The position numbers and the translations under genes were made by a program. Below, one piece after another: positions 25,036-33,282 of a stretch of 47,745 bases of DNA (position 1 is the first letter of the stretch; each line of letters begins with the position of its first letter). A model generated the notes under the pieces. The model was not told the origin of the DNA. It did no database searches and was given only the letters and a program-made list of their open reading frames with translations. Source of the DNA: CALAZP01 sp964410725 (GTDB lineage Bacteria > Bacteroidota > Bacteroidia > Chitinophagales > Saprospiraceae); the NCBI GenBank assembly GCA_964410725.1, contig CAYPID010000015.1, positions 1-47,745 on the forward strand, in the 5' to 3' direction.

Positions 25036-27596
25036 ACCCACTTGACTAGCGGCAGATCTTGTCTGTGGGCAAGTAACGGATGTTGGGGATAGACTCTAAA
25101 ACCATATTCTAATACACCTGCATACTCGGGAATATATTGGCAGGTGAAAATCGCGGTACCCTGTCCTACCTCTTTCAATTCCATAGGCTGAGAGGTTTTC
25201 AATTCCAATTTATGCTCGTCTATTCTTCTAAACAAAACGACCTCTAAACCGATTGATTGGGCATCAATCCCATTTAGATATAACTCTAAGGTGGCGTCAA
25301 AGGGTTCTCCCAAAACCAGCGATTCATTCTCTGTATCCATGAGCCGAATATCGGTTCGCCTCAAACCCTCCCACTTTTCTTGGATATCCGCTTTCCACTG
25401 AACAAAGTCCTCAATGGTATTTTTCTGGTTACACAAAGCTTGATAGTTCGATTTTAATGGCTGATAAAAATATTCGAAATAATCATCCATCATTCTTTTC
25501 ATGGTAAAATGTGGCGCAACATCCGCTATGATATGTTTCACATAATTTATCCAACGGACTGGAACCCCATCTTCATTTTTATCAAAATAAGTAGGTACGA
25601 TTTCTGTTTCGAAAATATTGTAAAGATTTTCCGCATCTAACTGATCTTGTAACGACTGGTCCTTATAAGTTCGCTCTAATTGCAATGCCCAACCAGCATC
25701 AGGTCGGTAACCTTCTGCCCACCATCCATCTAAGACACTGAAATTCACCACCCCATTAAGAGCAGCCTTCATCCCACTTGTTCCAGAGGCCTCCAGTGGC
25801 CTTGTAGGAGTATTTAACCATACGTCTACACCCTGAACTAGGTACTTGGCCAATTCCATATTGTATCCTTCCAAGAAAATAATCTTACCCAGAAACTCAG
25901 GCTTTCTGGACACTTCAATGATGTGCTTGATTAATGCCTGTCCCCCTTTATCAGCTGGGTGGGCCTTTCCTGAAAATAAAAATAAAACGGGCCTTTCAGG
26001 ATGGTTGACCAATTGAGCCAATCGCTCTAAATCAGAAAATAACAAGTGTGCACGCTTGTAAGTAGCAAACCTTCTTGCAAATCCCACAACCAAAGCATTG
26101 GGTTGAATACCTTTAATAGTCTTAAAAATAGCAGAAGGATGTTCCCCTCTTTTGAGTAGAACCTCCTTTAACTGTTCTTCCAATTTTGTTAGAAGCCTCC
26201 TTTTTAAAGCCGTTCTGATATCATAAAGTTGTTGGTCTGCTACCTCCATGATCTTACCCCAACGAGAGGGATTAGATTGATCCATAAGAAAATCCTTGCC
26301 AAAATGATCTTGGTATAAAACATTTAAAGATTCAGCTATCCAAGTTGGATAATGAACACTGTTGGTCACATGGCCTATGTGCACTTCTTCAGCAATATAA
26401 CCTGGGTAAAGTACTTCAAACATTTCGCGGGAAACTTGTCCATGTAATTTGCTTACCCCATTAACCTGTTTAGAAAGCCTAATGGCTAAATGGCTCATAG
26501 AGAAATCTTCTTCCAAATTATCTGGTTGAATTTTTCCTAAGGCCATAAATCGGTCCATACTTAAGCCCAATTCCCCTACATAGTGATTGAAATAAGATTG
26601 GATCAAGTCAGTCGAAAAATGATCGTGCCCAGCTGGAACTGGAGTGTGGGTGGTAAACAATGAGGAAGATCTCACCTTTTCAAGTGCACTATCAAAATGC
26701 ACCTGTTCTCGCTGCATTATAGACCTTACTCTTTCCAGACCCATAAAGGCTGCATGCCCCTCATTACAATGGTATATATCCGATTTTACACCCATTGCTT
26801 CTAATGCTTTTACCCCACCTATCCCCAATAATATCTCTTGCTTCAATCGATGTTCATTATCACCACCATATAATTGATGAGTTAAAGACCGATCCTCCCA
26901 AGCATTTTCATCAATATCAGCATCGAGTAAAAACAGATTAATCCTCCCTACTTTAAGTACCCAAATTTTAGCAAAAACCGTTCGATTTTGTAGTTGAATA
27001 CTAATTTTTACCCACTCCCCTTGTTCATCTCTTGCAGGAGTTAAAGGTAATTCGGTAAATTTCTGAGGAGGATAATCGCTGATTTGATCGCCATAAAGGG
27101 ATATTTGTTGCTGAAAATACCCATATCTATAAAGCAAACCAATTGCATTCATGTCAACAGCCTCATCGCTGGCTTCTTTTAAAAAATCACCTGCCAAAAC
27201 CCCTAATCCACCCGAATATAGTCTTAATGAGATATGTAGCCCATATTCCATACTAAAATAGGTCACCGATGGCTTATCTGAATTAAAAGGGACTTCCATA
27301 TAAGATTGAAATCTTCGATATACCCGATTGACTTGCTCAACGAAAGACTTGTTTTCACTCAATTCCTTAGTTTGAAAAGAATTGAGCATCCTGATGATCG
27401 TCAAAGGATTGTAATTAGCCTCTTCCCACTTCTCAGGCCAAATGGACCTAAAAAGTTTAGTAGCCTCGGCATCCCAACTCCACCACAGATTATGACCCAT
27501 TACCTCTAAGGGTTGAAGATTATCTGGAAGTTTGGCTTCAATAAAAAGTTTTTTCAGATTAAAAACTTCTCTACTTTGGCTAATATCACCTATCAT
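25032..27596 (-). CDS. glgP: Alpha-glucan (glycogen) phosphorylase
   Basis: An 854-residue phosphorylase, of the AlgP/DUF3417-bearing group, that releases glucose-1-phosphate from glycogen or maltodextrin. The N-terminal DUF3417 segment includes MGHNLWWSWD. Catalytic features follow: YFSMEYGLH and YSGGLGVLAGD at about 130-160, and the PLP lysine about K610 in SGTSGMKAALNG, ahead of DGWWAEGY. The frame extends to an ATG at 27653, but I chose 27596 because it follows a classic A-rich Bacteroidota leader (AAAACAAATAAAC) and a -7-like TATTTTG 30 bases upstream. The last residues are strand-rich and may bind glucan. It converges on speA with a 4-base overlap. Confidence 0.88.
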   Translation of the reverse strand: MIGDISQSREVFNLKKLFIEAKLPDNLQPLEVMGHNLWWSWDAEATKLFRSIWPEKWEEANYNPLTIIRMLNSFQTKELSENKSFVEQVNRVYRRFQSYMEVPFNSDKPSVTYFSMEYGLHISLRLYSGGLGVLAGDFLKEASDEAVDMNAIGLLYRYGYFQQQISLYGDQISDYPPQKFTELPLTPARDEQGEWVKISIQLQNRTVFAKIWVLKVGRINLFLLDADIDENAWEDRSLTHQLYGGDNEHRLKQEILLGIGGVKALEAMGVKSDIYHCNEGHAAFMGLERVRSIMQREQVHFDSALEKVRSSSLFTTHTPVPAGHDHFSTDLIQSYFNHYVGELGLSMDRFMALGKIQPDNLEEDFSMSHLAIRLSKQVNGVSKLHGQVSREMFEVLYPGYIAEEVHIGHVTNSVHYPTWIAESLNVLYQDHFGKDFLMDQSNPSRWGKIMEVADQQLYDIRTALKRRLLTKLEEQLKEVLLKRGEHPSAIFKTIKGIQPNALVVGFARRFATYKRAHLLFSDLERLAQLVNHPERPVLFLFSGKAHPADKGGQALIKHIIEVSRKPEFLGKIIFLEGYNMELAKYLVQGVDVWLNTPTRPLEASGTSGMKAALNGVVNFSVLDGWWAEGYRPDAGWALQLERTYKDQSLQDQLDAENLYNIFETEIVPTYFDKNEDGVPVRWINYVKHIIADVAPHFTMKRMMDDYFEYFYQPLKSNYQALCNQKNTIEDFVQWKADIQEKWEGLRRTDIRLMDTENESLVLGEPFDATLELYLNGIDAQSIGLEVVLFRRIDEHKLELKTSQPMELKEVGQGTAIFTCQYIPEYAGVLEYGFRVYPQHPLLAHRQDLPLVKWV

Positions 27597-27754
27597 GTTT
27601 ATTTGTTTTAGCCCCTCAAAATACGACTCTTTCAGCATTTTGTTAATCAACATTACAGCTTATTCAACTTTCCAGACTTTAACGTAACTTGCCGAAATCA
27701 AAAAAAAATAAAAGGTTCACTAACTATTTAAATATTTTAATGGTTCTATTACAG

Positions 27755-28195
27755 ATGTCTAAGAACGTAATCACCTTTATAGTTTTTTTCATTTTCCTTG
27801 AAATGGTCCAAGGGCAAGAGGAGTATTTTCCTGAAATTATACCCTTGAACGGAACTGAACTTTGTAGCGGATATGATCTCAAGAACAATACTGCGCTGAT
27901 AGGCATGTTTACCCCCATACCGTCTTATGCGCAAAGAGAAAACATTTATGCTGTATACACTTGGACCGCCGAACACCCGAAGGGCAATAAAACTTGGAAT
28001 ACCTCCAGTAAAATCCGTCAGATTCCTCTGCCTTGGGAAGGGTCATATCTAATCAAGGTAAAAGTTGAATTTATTCACAAGGATTTTCCTGCCCCCTTTG
28101 CTGGAGCGACCTCTAATAGTTTGAAAATTTTTGCCAAGAATTGTAGCCCAAGTATTAGAATTCCTTCGGAAAAAGAAAACTCCTCTACTAATTAG
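27755..28195 (+). CDS. Small exported protein of unknown function
   Basis: I do not recognise this protein. From the ATG at 27755 it has 146 residues: a signal peptide (MSKNVITFIVFFIFLEMVQG, cleavage before QEE) and a mature domain of about 125 residues that looks beta-rich. Two cysteines (in LCSGYD and KNCSPS) could form a disulfide. The order of strands (IYAVYTWTAEHP, then a W-rich turn, then GSYLIKVKVEF) resembles an immunoglobulin- or PKD-like sandwich. An ATG at 27740 and a TTG at 27689 are in frame upstream; they add polar residues before the signal peptide. It stands alone between glgP, which diverges, and a methyltransferase gene that converges on it. Confidence 0.6.
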   Translation: MSKNVITFIVFFIFLEMVQGQEEYFPEIIPLNGTELCSGYDLKNNTALIGMFTPIPSYAQRENIYAVYTWTAEHPKGNKTWNTSSKIRQIPLPWEGSYLIKVKVEFIHKDFPAPFAGATSNSLKIFAKNCSPSIRIPSEKENSSTN

Positions 28196-28372
28196 AACAT
28201 TCTTCATTTTTCAAAACTAAAGCAGCCCTTCCCCTCATACTATCCCTAAAATAGGACTGCCGCTATTTTTAAAAATCTTGGCCTCGGTAAAAACTCGTAT
28301 TTGCTCTCTATTGATTACTCTAAGAAATATGACTTAAATAAACTTAGCGCTCCGATTCTAGTTTGCTCAGTT

Positions 28373-29023
28373 TTAAGGACAGGACAACTCATATACCTGA
28401 ACACGGTACCGCTTGCCTTTCAAGGCACCCTCATAGGTGAAAGTGGCCACATGAAATCCTTCATCTCCTAAACGCAGCAGAAAATCTCGGGCAATGGTTC
28501 TACCTGGTTCGCTGAGGTATATTTTGCCGCCAGGCTTAATTAATTTTTTAAAGGTATCTGGCAAAAAGGAAAAAAATCTCCGCTCATAAGCAATATCTGA
28601 ACCCAAAACGATATCTACTTTTAAATTGGTTGGGGGTTTTCTCCAATCTAATTCGATAAAGGTAGGTAGGTGCTTCTCATTCAATTGCCAATTACTCCTA
28701 GAAAAATCAAGGGCCTCTTGGGTATAATCCGATAATATGGGTTGGCCTTCCAATCTTTTTACCACCATTGAAGGAACCCCAATTCCACATCCCAATTCTA
28801 AAGTGGTTTTACCTTTAAGCATTGCCCCTAAAGAATGCAAATGTCTTCCAAGACCAATAGCTGAAGGCCATAATTCTAGCCAATAAGGAATCCGCTCATC
28901 TATTACATCGGGATGGTCTTCTCCTTTAGCTAGTAATAAATCTAAAAAAGATAAACTCTCCTCGTATTGAAGTATAGAGAACTCGAGATTTTCAATAGAT
29001 ATATTTTCTACCGTTGTTTTCAC
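28373..29023 (-). CDS. Class I SAM-dependent methyltransferase (lysine-methyltransferase-like)
   Basis: A 216-residue Rossmann methyltransferase. SAM motif I is TTLELGCGIGVPSM (about 74-87), the acidic strand 2 end is PILSDYTQEAL, and motif post-I VLGSDIAYERRFF matches the DxxY signature of the METTL21/Methyltransf_16 protein-lysine methyltransferase group and of nicotinamide-methyltransferase-like proteins. The substrate is unknown. The start is a GTG at 29023: no ATG exists before residue 68, and the -7 promoter element ends only 5 bases upstream, so the transcript may be leaderless. It is divergent from queA. Confidence 0.8.
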   Translation of the reverse strand: MKTTVENISIENLEFSILQYEESLSFLDLLLAKGEDHPDVIDERIPYWLELWPSAIGLGRHLHSLGAMLKGKTTLELGCGIGVPSMVVKRLEGQPILSDYTQEALDFSRSNWQLNEKHLPTFIELDWRKPPTNLKVDIVLGSDIAYERRFFSFLPDTFKKLIKPGGKIYLSEPGRTIARDFLLRLGDEGFHVATFTYEGALKGKRYRVQVYELSCP

Positions 29024-29027
29024 CTCA

Positions 29028-29035
29028 CAAAAGTA
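29028..29035 (-). promoter_or_regulatory. -7 promoter element, possibly giving a leaderless methyltransferase mRNA
   Basis: On the minus strand TACTTTTG (29035-29028) is a perfect -7 element ending five bases before the GTG start. Transcription from it should begin at or within a few bases of the start codon. There is no obvious TTTG at -33. Confidence 0.45.
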
Positions 29036-29056
29036 TTTTATTTTAACCCCTTCTTC

Positions 29057-29064
29057 TAATTTTG
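29057..29064 (+). promoter_or_regulatory. -7 promoter element of queA
   Basis: TAATTTTG is a perfect TAnnTTTG element. Transcription would start near 29068-29070, so translation should use the ATG at 29080 or 29086 rather than the in-frame TTG at 29062 that lies within the element. It stands 21 bases from the opposite-facing element at 29028-29035; the two promoters share their upstream region. Confidence 0.5.
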
Positions 29065-29085
29065 TGGTTTATGAAATCGATGCTA

Positions 29086-30291
29086 ATGAATTTTAATTTT
29101 AAGGATATTACCTATCACTTACCTACAGATAAAATTGCAGTGCACCCACTGACCAATAGAGCTGATGCTCAATTATTACACTATAAACGGGGGCAACTTT
29201 CCATCTCCAAATTTCATCAATTAGATGACCTACTTGACAGTCATTCTGCCATGTATTTAAACAATACACGAGTTATCTACGCCCGCTTATTTTTTCAAAC
29301 AACTACTGGAGCTACAATTGAAATACTTTGCTTGGAACCATTTGATCCCTCAGAATATCAGTTAAATTTTAGTACTGGCAGACAAGTCCAATGGAAGGCT
29401 TTCATAGGGAATAATAAGCGTTGGAAATCTGATTCCCTGCAAATGAACGTAGTTATCGAAGGCGAAGAAATGGATTTGAAAGTTAGAAAAATAAAGCCAA
29501 TAGATGATGCTTGGTTGGTGCAATTTGATTGGAAAAATGAGACCATTTCCTTTGGTTCCATACTAGAAGCTGTGGGTAAAGTTCCCCTCCCACCTTACCT
29601 GAATCGAGCATCGGAAGAATCTGATAAACTTAGGTACCAAACCGTTTTTGCCAAAGAAAAGGGATCTGTAGCAGCTCCAACAGCTGGATTACATCTAACT
29701 GAAGAACTTCTGGATCGCATACGAAGCAAACAAATTCCAATTAGTCAGCTTACCTTACATGTAGGAGCAGGGACTTTTAAGCCTATTAAAAATAACGATA
29801 TCAATCAACATCAAATGCATGAGGAATATTTTAATATTCCTTTGAGTACCCTTCAAAATTTGAAAACTCATTTGATTGATCAAAAAAATATAATAGCGGT
29901 TGGGACCACTGCATTAAGAACTTTAGAATCCCTATACTGGTTAGGACTCCAACTTATTTATCCGGAACTTTCATTTAATCAATGGACTCCTTACCAAAAT
30001 AATTTTCAAGAATTACCCACACCTTTGGAGGTCATTCAACATATCATTGATTATTGTGAAAAGCTTCAAAAAAATTACTTTGAAGCAAGAACTCCTCTCC
30101 TGATTGTACCAGGTTATCCTTTCAAAATAGTGACTGGACTGGTTACTAATTTTCATCAGCCGCAAAGTACTTTATTACTTTTGGTGGCTGCCTTTGTAGG
30201 AGAAGATTGGAAAAAAATCTATGACTACGCGTTAGATAATAATTTTAGATTTTTAAGCTTTGGGGACGGTAGTTATCTGGAGCGTGGTTGA
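29086..30291 (+). CDS. queA: S-adenosylmethionine:tRNA ribosyltransferase-isomerase
   Basis: QueA moves the ribosyl moiety of SAM onto preQ1 in tRNA to give epoxyqueuosine, the penultimate step of queuosine synthesis. Marks are MYLNNTRVIYARL near the N-terminus, VAAPTAGLHLTEELL in the centre and LTLHVGAGTFKPIKN, then GTTALRTLES and TNFHQPQSTLLLLVAAF. At about 402 residues it is longer than the usual ~345, as in a Bacteroidota variant; the extra length lies mainly between residues 80 and 150 and around 270-320. In-frame ATGs at 29071 and 29080 and a TTG at 29062 are alternative starts; 29086 was picked because FKDITYHLP, the conserved start, follows closely. Its 3' end overlaps the converging hydrolase by 19 bases. 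Confidence 0.87.
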   Translation: MNFNFKDITYHLPTDKIAVHPLTNRADAQLLHYKRGQLSISKFHQLDDLLDSHSAMYLNNTRVIYARLFFQTTTGATIEILCLEPFDPSEYQLNFSTGRQVQWKAFIGNNKRWKSDSLQMNVVIEGEEMDLKVRKIKPIDDAWLVQFDWKNETISFGSILEAVGKVPLPPYLNRASEESDKLRYQTVFAKEKGSVAAPTAGLHLTEELLDRIRSKQIPISQLTLHVGAGTFKPIKNNDINQHQMHEEYFNIPLSTLQNLKTHLIDQKNIIAVGTTALRTLESLYWLGLQLIYPELSFNQWTPYQNNFQELPTPLEVIQHIIDYCEKLQKNYFEARTPLLIVPGYPFKIVTGLVTNFHQPQSTLLLLVAAFVGEDWKKIYDYALDNNFRFLSFGDGSYLERG

Positions 30292-31214
30292 TCTAACATC
30301 TTTTTTAAGACAGCTAGAGTTCGTTCCCAAGCCATCGTTTGTGGAACAACCATTTCAAAATGGCCTGTTTGAGGTAAAATCAAATGTTCAATTTCTGGAA
30401 ATGCCTCACTCAGGATACCAACGTGACTTGGCTTTACAATGGGATCTAATTCACCAGTCATTAAAACCAAAGATAACTTGGAAGAAGATTGATAAATATT
30501 AACCGGGGAAGTTATTTGATAAAGATTAGGCAATTCATCCGGGCTTCCACCAAGGAGTTGCCCCACTCCCCTTCCACAAGATTGCCCGCTAGGATCATAG
30601 TATTCCTTCAGATCCACGATTCCTGCGAGGCTAATGACTCCATGAATTCGGGTCTTTAATTCGGTAATTGGATAAAGCCTTGGAAGATCTTGAGGAAAAA
30701 TTGAAGTCCAAAGTGCCAAATGTCCTCCAGCAGAATGTCCAATCAGAATGACTTCATTGAGATTTAAAGGATAATCAGATGAAAATTCAGATAGGTAATT
30801 AACAGCTGATATTACATCATTAAATGTATTGGGCCATCCACCATCTGGATGATCAGCAGACCTATATTCAATATTGTATGTAGCATAACCCTCCTGGGTC
30901 AGTGCAGACGCATATCCCCTCATAAAATCAGCATTAGCAACAGCGGAAAGCCAGCATCCCCCATGGATGATGACCACCACTGGAAATTGACTAGCTGATG
31001 ATATATGTTTGGGAATTCTTAATTCAGCAAAATTATATTCGTCCGCACCATACTGAATCACAGTATCAGGTTCAACATAATCCACACCAATCACCTCTTT
31101 CATTCCCATTAACTTCTGAGACTGTCCCATGACTAACGAGACCTGAAAAGTGCTAAAAAAGGTAAATATGAGTAAGAATCTTAATAAAACTTGATTTTGG
31201 ATAAAAATTCTCAT
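30273..31214 (-). CDS. Exported alpha/beta hydrolase (esterase-like)
   Basis: A 313-residue exported serine hydrolase. The signal peptide is about 30 residues (LLRFLLIFTFFSTF core, ending MGQ). The oxyanion-hole HGG appears in VIIHGGCWLS (about 82-91), as in the hormone-sensitive-lipase and BD-FAE groups. The nucleophile is S161 in GHSAGG, with D257 (GELDP) and H285 (QTGHFE) completing the triad. Likely activity is on small acyl or carbamoyl esters; the natural substrate is unknown. The start codon overlaps the -7 element of the divergent RRM-protein gene, so transcription of the two may interfere. Confidence 0.85.
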   Translation of the reverse strand: MRIFIQNQVLLRFLLIFTFFSTFQVSLVMGQSQKLMGMKEVIGVDYVEPDTVIQYGADEYNFAELRIPKHISSASQFPVVVIIHGGCWLSAVANADFMRGYASALTQEGYATYNIEYRSADHPDGGWPNTFNDVISAVNYLSEFSSDYPLNLNEVILIGHSAGGHLALWTSIFPQDLPRLYPITELKTRIHGVISLAGIVDLKEYYDPSGQSCGRGVGQLLGGSPDELPNLYQITSPVNIYQSSSKLSLVLMTGELDPIVKPSHVGILSEAFPEIEHLILPQTGHFEMVVPQTMAWERTLAVLKKMLDQPRSR

Positions 31215-31221
31215 ACTTTTG
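31191..31221 (+). promoter_or_regulatory. Promoter of the RRM-protein gene
   Basis: TTG (31191-31193), a 20-base spacer and a perfect -7 TACTTTTG (31214-31221). The start site would be near 31225, leaving an untranslated leader of about 130 bases before the ATG at 31358. Confidence 0.6.
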
Positions 31222-31287
31222 TGGTGTTATAAATATTTGGTTGAATATCAGGCTTTTTCTTCTTTATCCCTTCGATTTTTGCAAGTT

Positions 31288-31335
31288 AAATTCCCTTTTT
31301 TTCTTCTCGAATTTTTTTTACCCTAATGGGAATTT
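31288..31335 (+). promoter_or_regulatory. U-rich structured 5' leader of the RRM-protein gene
   Basis: Within the ~130-base leader, AAATTCCC (31288-31295) pairs perfectly with GGGAATTT (31328-31335) across a 32-base U-rich loop, and the 3' arm runs into TTTATTTATT. This resembles a terminator or a temperature-sensitive structure just ahead of the start codon. Long U-rich leaders are known from cold-shock messages; that link is inference here. Confidence 0.45.
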
Positions 31336-31357
31336 TTTATTTATTAAATTTTTTTCG

Positions 31358-31630
31358 ATGAACATTTTTGTTGCTAAATTAAATTACGCTACTGAAAGCG
31401 ATGATTTAAGATCTGCTTTTGAAGCTTACGGAGCGGTGAGTTCTGCTAAAGTTATTATGGACAAATTCACTGGTAAATCCAGAGGTTTTGGATTTGTTGA
31501 GATGGATGACGAATCCGAGGCTATGTCTGCCATTCAAGATTTGAATGATTCAGAATTAGATGGACGTACCATTGTTGTCAAAAAAGCTGAACCTAGAGAA
31601 GATAGGGGAAGAGACAATAATAGATGGTAG
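31358..31630 (+). CDS. RRM-type RNA-binding protein
   Basis: A 90-residue single-RRM protein of the small cyanobacterial/Bacteroidota Rbp type. RNP2 is NIFVAKLNY (residues 2-10) and RNP1 is KSRGFGFVEM (about 45-54), both with the aromatic residues that stack on RNA bases. The acidic/basic tail (EPREDRGRDNN) is short, without a long glycine-rich segment. The open frame runs upstream through 39 Phe/Leu-rich codons of the U-rich leader, but the conserved domain begins exactly at ATG 31358, so that is the start. Such proteins often respond to cold and act on RNA folding or translation; regulation through its long leader is likely. Confidence 0.9.
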   Translation: MNIFVAKLNYATESDDLRSAFEAYGAVSSAKVIMDKFTGKSRGFGFVEMDDESEAMSAIQDLNDSELDGRTIVVKKAEPREDRGRDNNRW

Positions 31631-31632
31631 CC

Positions 31633-32577
31633 TTAGGCTCCCTCTGATTCAAACAGATAACACCTATGGATTTTTTTATTTCTAAAATCCATAGGTAAAG
31701 TTTGTTGTGTAATCTCTTTTCCTTTGAATTTTCCTTTCAATTCATATTTCATTTTGAATTGACGATTATTAGTTGAAAAAATTAGTTTTCCTTGAGGTTT
31801 CAATAAAGAGAGACAATTCTCGATAAGGATTGTATGGTCTCTTTGCACGTCAAATATTCCTTTCATCCTTTTTGAATTTGAAAAAGTTGGTGGGTCGCAA
31901 ACGATTAAATCGTATTGACGAACGTTGTGTTCCACCAACCATTTCATCACATCTGCTCTAATAAAGCTGTATTTATCGCAAGGCAAATGATTCAATTTAA
32001 AATTGACCTTAGCCCAATCAAGGTAGGTGTTAGATAAATCGACTGTATCCACTGATGTAGCTCCTCCTCCGGCTGCATACACTGAAAAAGAACCTGTGTA
32101 AGCAAAGAGATTTAAAACAGCCTTCCCCTCTGACCATTCGCCCACCATTTTCCTAGTTTGACGATGATCTAAAAACAATCCAGAGTCCAAATAATCTGAT
32201 AGATTGACCCAAAATTGATATTGATTTTCTCTAACTGCGAAACCTGTGCCAGTTTGATTGAATTTGTCATATTGGCTTTTTCCTCTTTGCACTCGTCTAC
32301 CTTTGATGTAAAAATGGTCTTCTGCAATAGAGGAGAAATAATCCTTAATAATCCCCAAACATTTATTTTGGAAAACTTCATCTGATTGATTCAATCCCTC
32401 CTTTTCATAAAAAGACACTAATATTCTCTCTTCGTACTTATCTATAGAAAATGGAAAATCTGGAAGATCGGCATCATAAATTCGATAGCAATAAATTTGC
32501 GTACGTCTAGCCCATTTTCCATAATGCTTGGCCATTTTAACTAATCTATTGGCAAATGCTTGGAAATCCTTTTGCAT
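31633..32577 (-). CDS. RlmK-like 23S rRNA methyltransferase, stand-alone
   Basis: A 314-residue class I methyltransferase matching the C-terminal (RlmK) half of the bifunctional RlmKL protein of gammaproteobacteria, which makes m7G2069 in 23S rRNA. The N-terminal ~120 residues are strand-rich (RIYDADLPDFPFSIDKYE), followed by LDHRQTRKMV, then SAM motif I NLFAYTGSFSVYAA (about 157-170) and the catalytic motif DPPTFSNSKRM. The RlmL THUMP/m2G half is absent. It ends 2 bases from the converging RRM-protein stop, and diverges from the sigma-factor gene across a 16-base palindrome. The exact target base is inference. Confidence 0.85.
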   Translation of the reverse strand: MQKDFQAFANRLVKMAKHYGKWARRTQIYCYRIYDADLPDFPFSIDKYEERILVSFYEKEGLNQSDEVFQNKCLGIIKDYFSSIAEDHFYIKGRRVQRGKSQYDKFNQTGTGFAVRENQYQFWVNLSDYLDSGLFLDHRQTRKMVGEWSEGKAVLNLFAYTGSFSVYAAGGGATSVDTVDLSNTYLDWAKVNFKLNHLPCDKYSFIRADVMKWLVEHNVRQYDLIVCDPPTFSNSKRMKGIFDVQRDHTILIENCLSLLKPQGKLIFSTNNRQFKMKYELKGKFKGKEITQQTLPMDFRNKKIHRCYLFESEGA

Positions 32578-32601
32578 AAATTTGGTAACTTGATGACTAC
32601 T

Positions 32602-32617
32602 GCTATAATTTTATAGC
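32602..32617. repeat. 16-base near-perfect palindrome between rlmK-like and sigma genes
   Basis: GCTATAA (32602-32608) and TTATAGC (32611-32617) form perfect 7-base arms around TT. It lies in the 53-base gap between two divergent starts, 14 bases before the sigma-factor ATG, where an operator would bind. The arms are AT-rich; a role as a regulator site is inference. Confidence 0.4.
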
Positions 32618-32630
32618 TAATACTTTAAAT

Positions 32631-33278
32631 ATGATTGTTGCATTGAATACACAAGATGGGGAAAAAGATCATTATATGGAGGACCACATAGTGATTGAGG
32701 CTATTGTATCAGAACATGGGTCAGAAAGTTTTATTTTAAAGAATTTTTTCTCTTATGCTGCACAATACGCAAAAGCATATTGGCAGTCTAAATATCCAAA
32801 TTTATATCCTGAGGATTGGGACTTTATTTTTGCTAATGTCAATTATAAAATTGTTACCAGATTCAAAAAAGGACTGCAACTTAATGAAGGAACCAAATTA
32901 ACTAGTTATTTCACAACTATTACCGGTTATGCAATCTTAGATTTTATCAAGGAACGCAAAGAAGCACCGCAGGTACAGGTAGAGGATGTTGCCTGGGAAT
33001 TAGGCGAACCTGCTAGAGCACCTGGAGCTTTGGAATCCACAGAAATTGCAACCATCATAAAAGAACGTTTAGAAAAATGGGTAGGTAATCGGGAGCAGGT
33101 TAAAGTCTTATTACTTTTCACCAAAGGTTACAGTTATAAGGAAATTTTAAAACTGACTTCCTACCAAAGTGAGGGGGCTTGCAGGAATGCCGTAGTTAAG
33201 GGTAAAAAGAAAATTTCCACCTACCTTCAAAATCACCCAAAAGAAGCTGCTTTTATTAAAAAATTACTACAAAATTGA
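32631..33278 (+). CDS. Sigma-70 family RNA polymerase sigma factor (ECF-like)
   Basis: A 215-residue divergent sigma factor. Region 2 covers about residues 30-107: a helix NFFSYAAQYAKAYWQSKYP, a segment EDWDFIFANVNYKIVTRFKKG that matches the conserved region 2.1-2.2, and SYFTTITGYAILDFIKERK for 2.3-2.4. Region 4 covers about 150-200, with a helix-turn-helix YSYKEILKLTSYQSEGACRN followed by a basic helix (VVKGKKKISTYL). An acidic and Pro/Ala linker joins them. ATG 32631 is used; ATG 32676 (MEDHIV) is an alternative. The next gene starts 4 bases after its stop and encodes a membrane protein that may be its anti-sigma factor. A palindrome lies just upstream. Confidence 0.8.
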   Translation: MIVALNTQDGEKDHYMEDHIVIEAIVSEHGSESFILKNFFSYAAQYAKAYWQSKYPNLYPEDWDFIFANVNYKIVTRFKKGLQLNEGTKLTSYFTTITGYAILDFIKERKEAPQVQVEDVAWELGEPARAPGALESTEIATIIKERLEKWVGNREQVKVLLLFTKGYSYKEILKLTSYQSEGACRNAVVKGKKKISTYLQNHPKEAAFIKKLLQN

Positions 33279-33282
33279 AAGG

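Noticed and set aside
28248..28269. AAAATAG/CTATTTT hairpin in the 28196-28372 gap
   Set aside because: A weak AT-rich stem with a poor U tract; not enough to call a terminator. I see nothing else in this 177-base gap.
31241..31357. N-terminal extension of the RRM protein by 39 Phe/Leu-rich residues
   Set aside because: The sequence is the U-rich leader; the conserved RRM starts exactly at the ATG at 31358.
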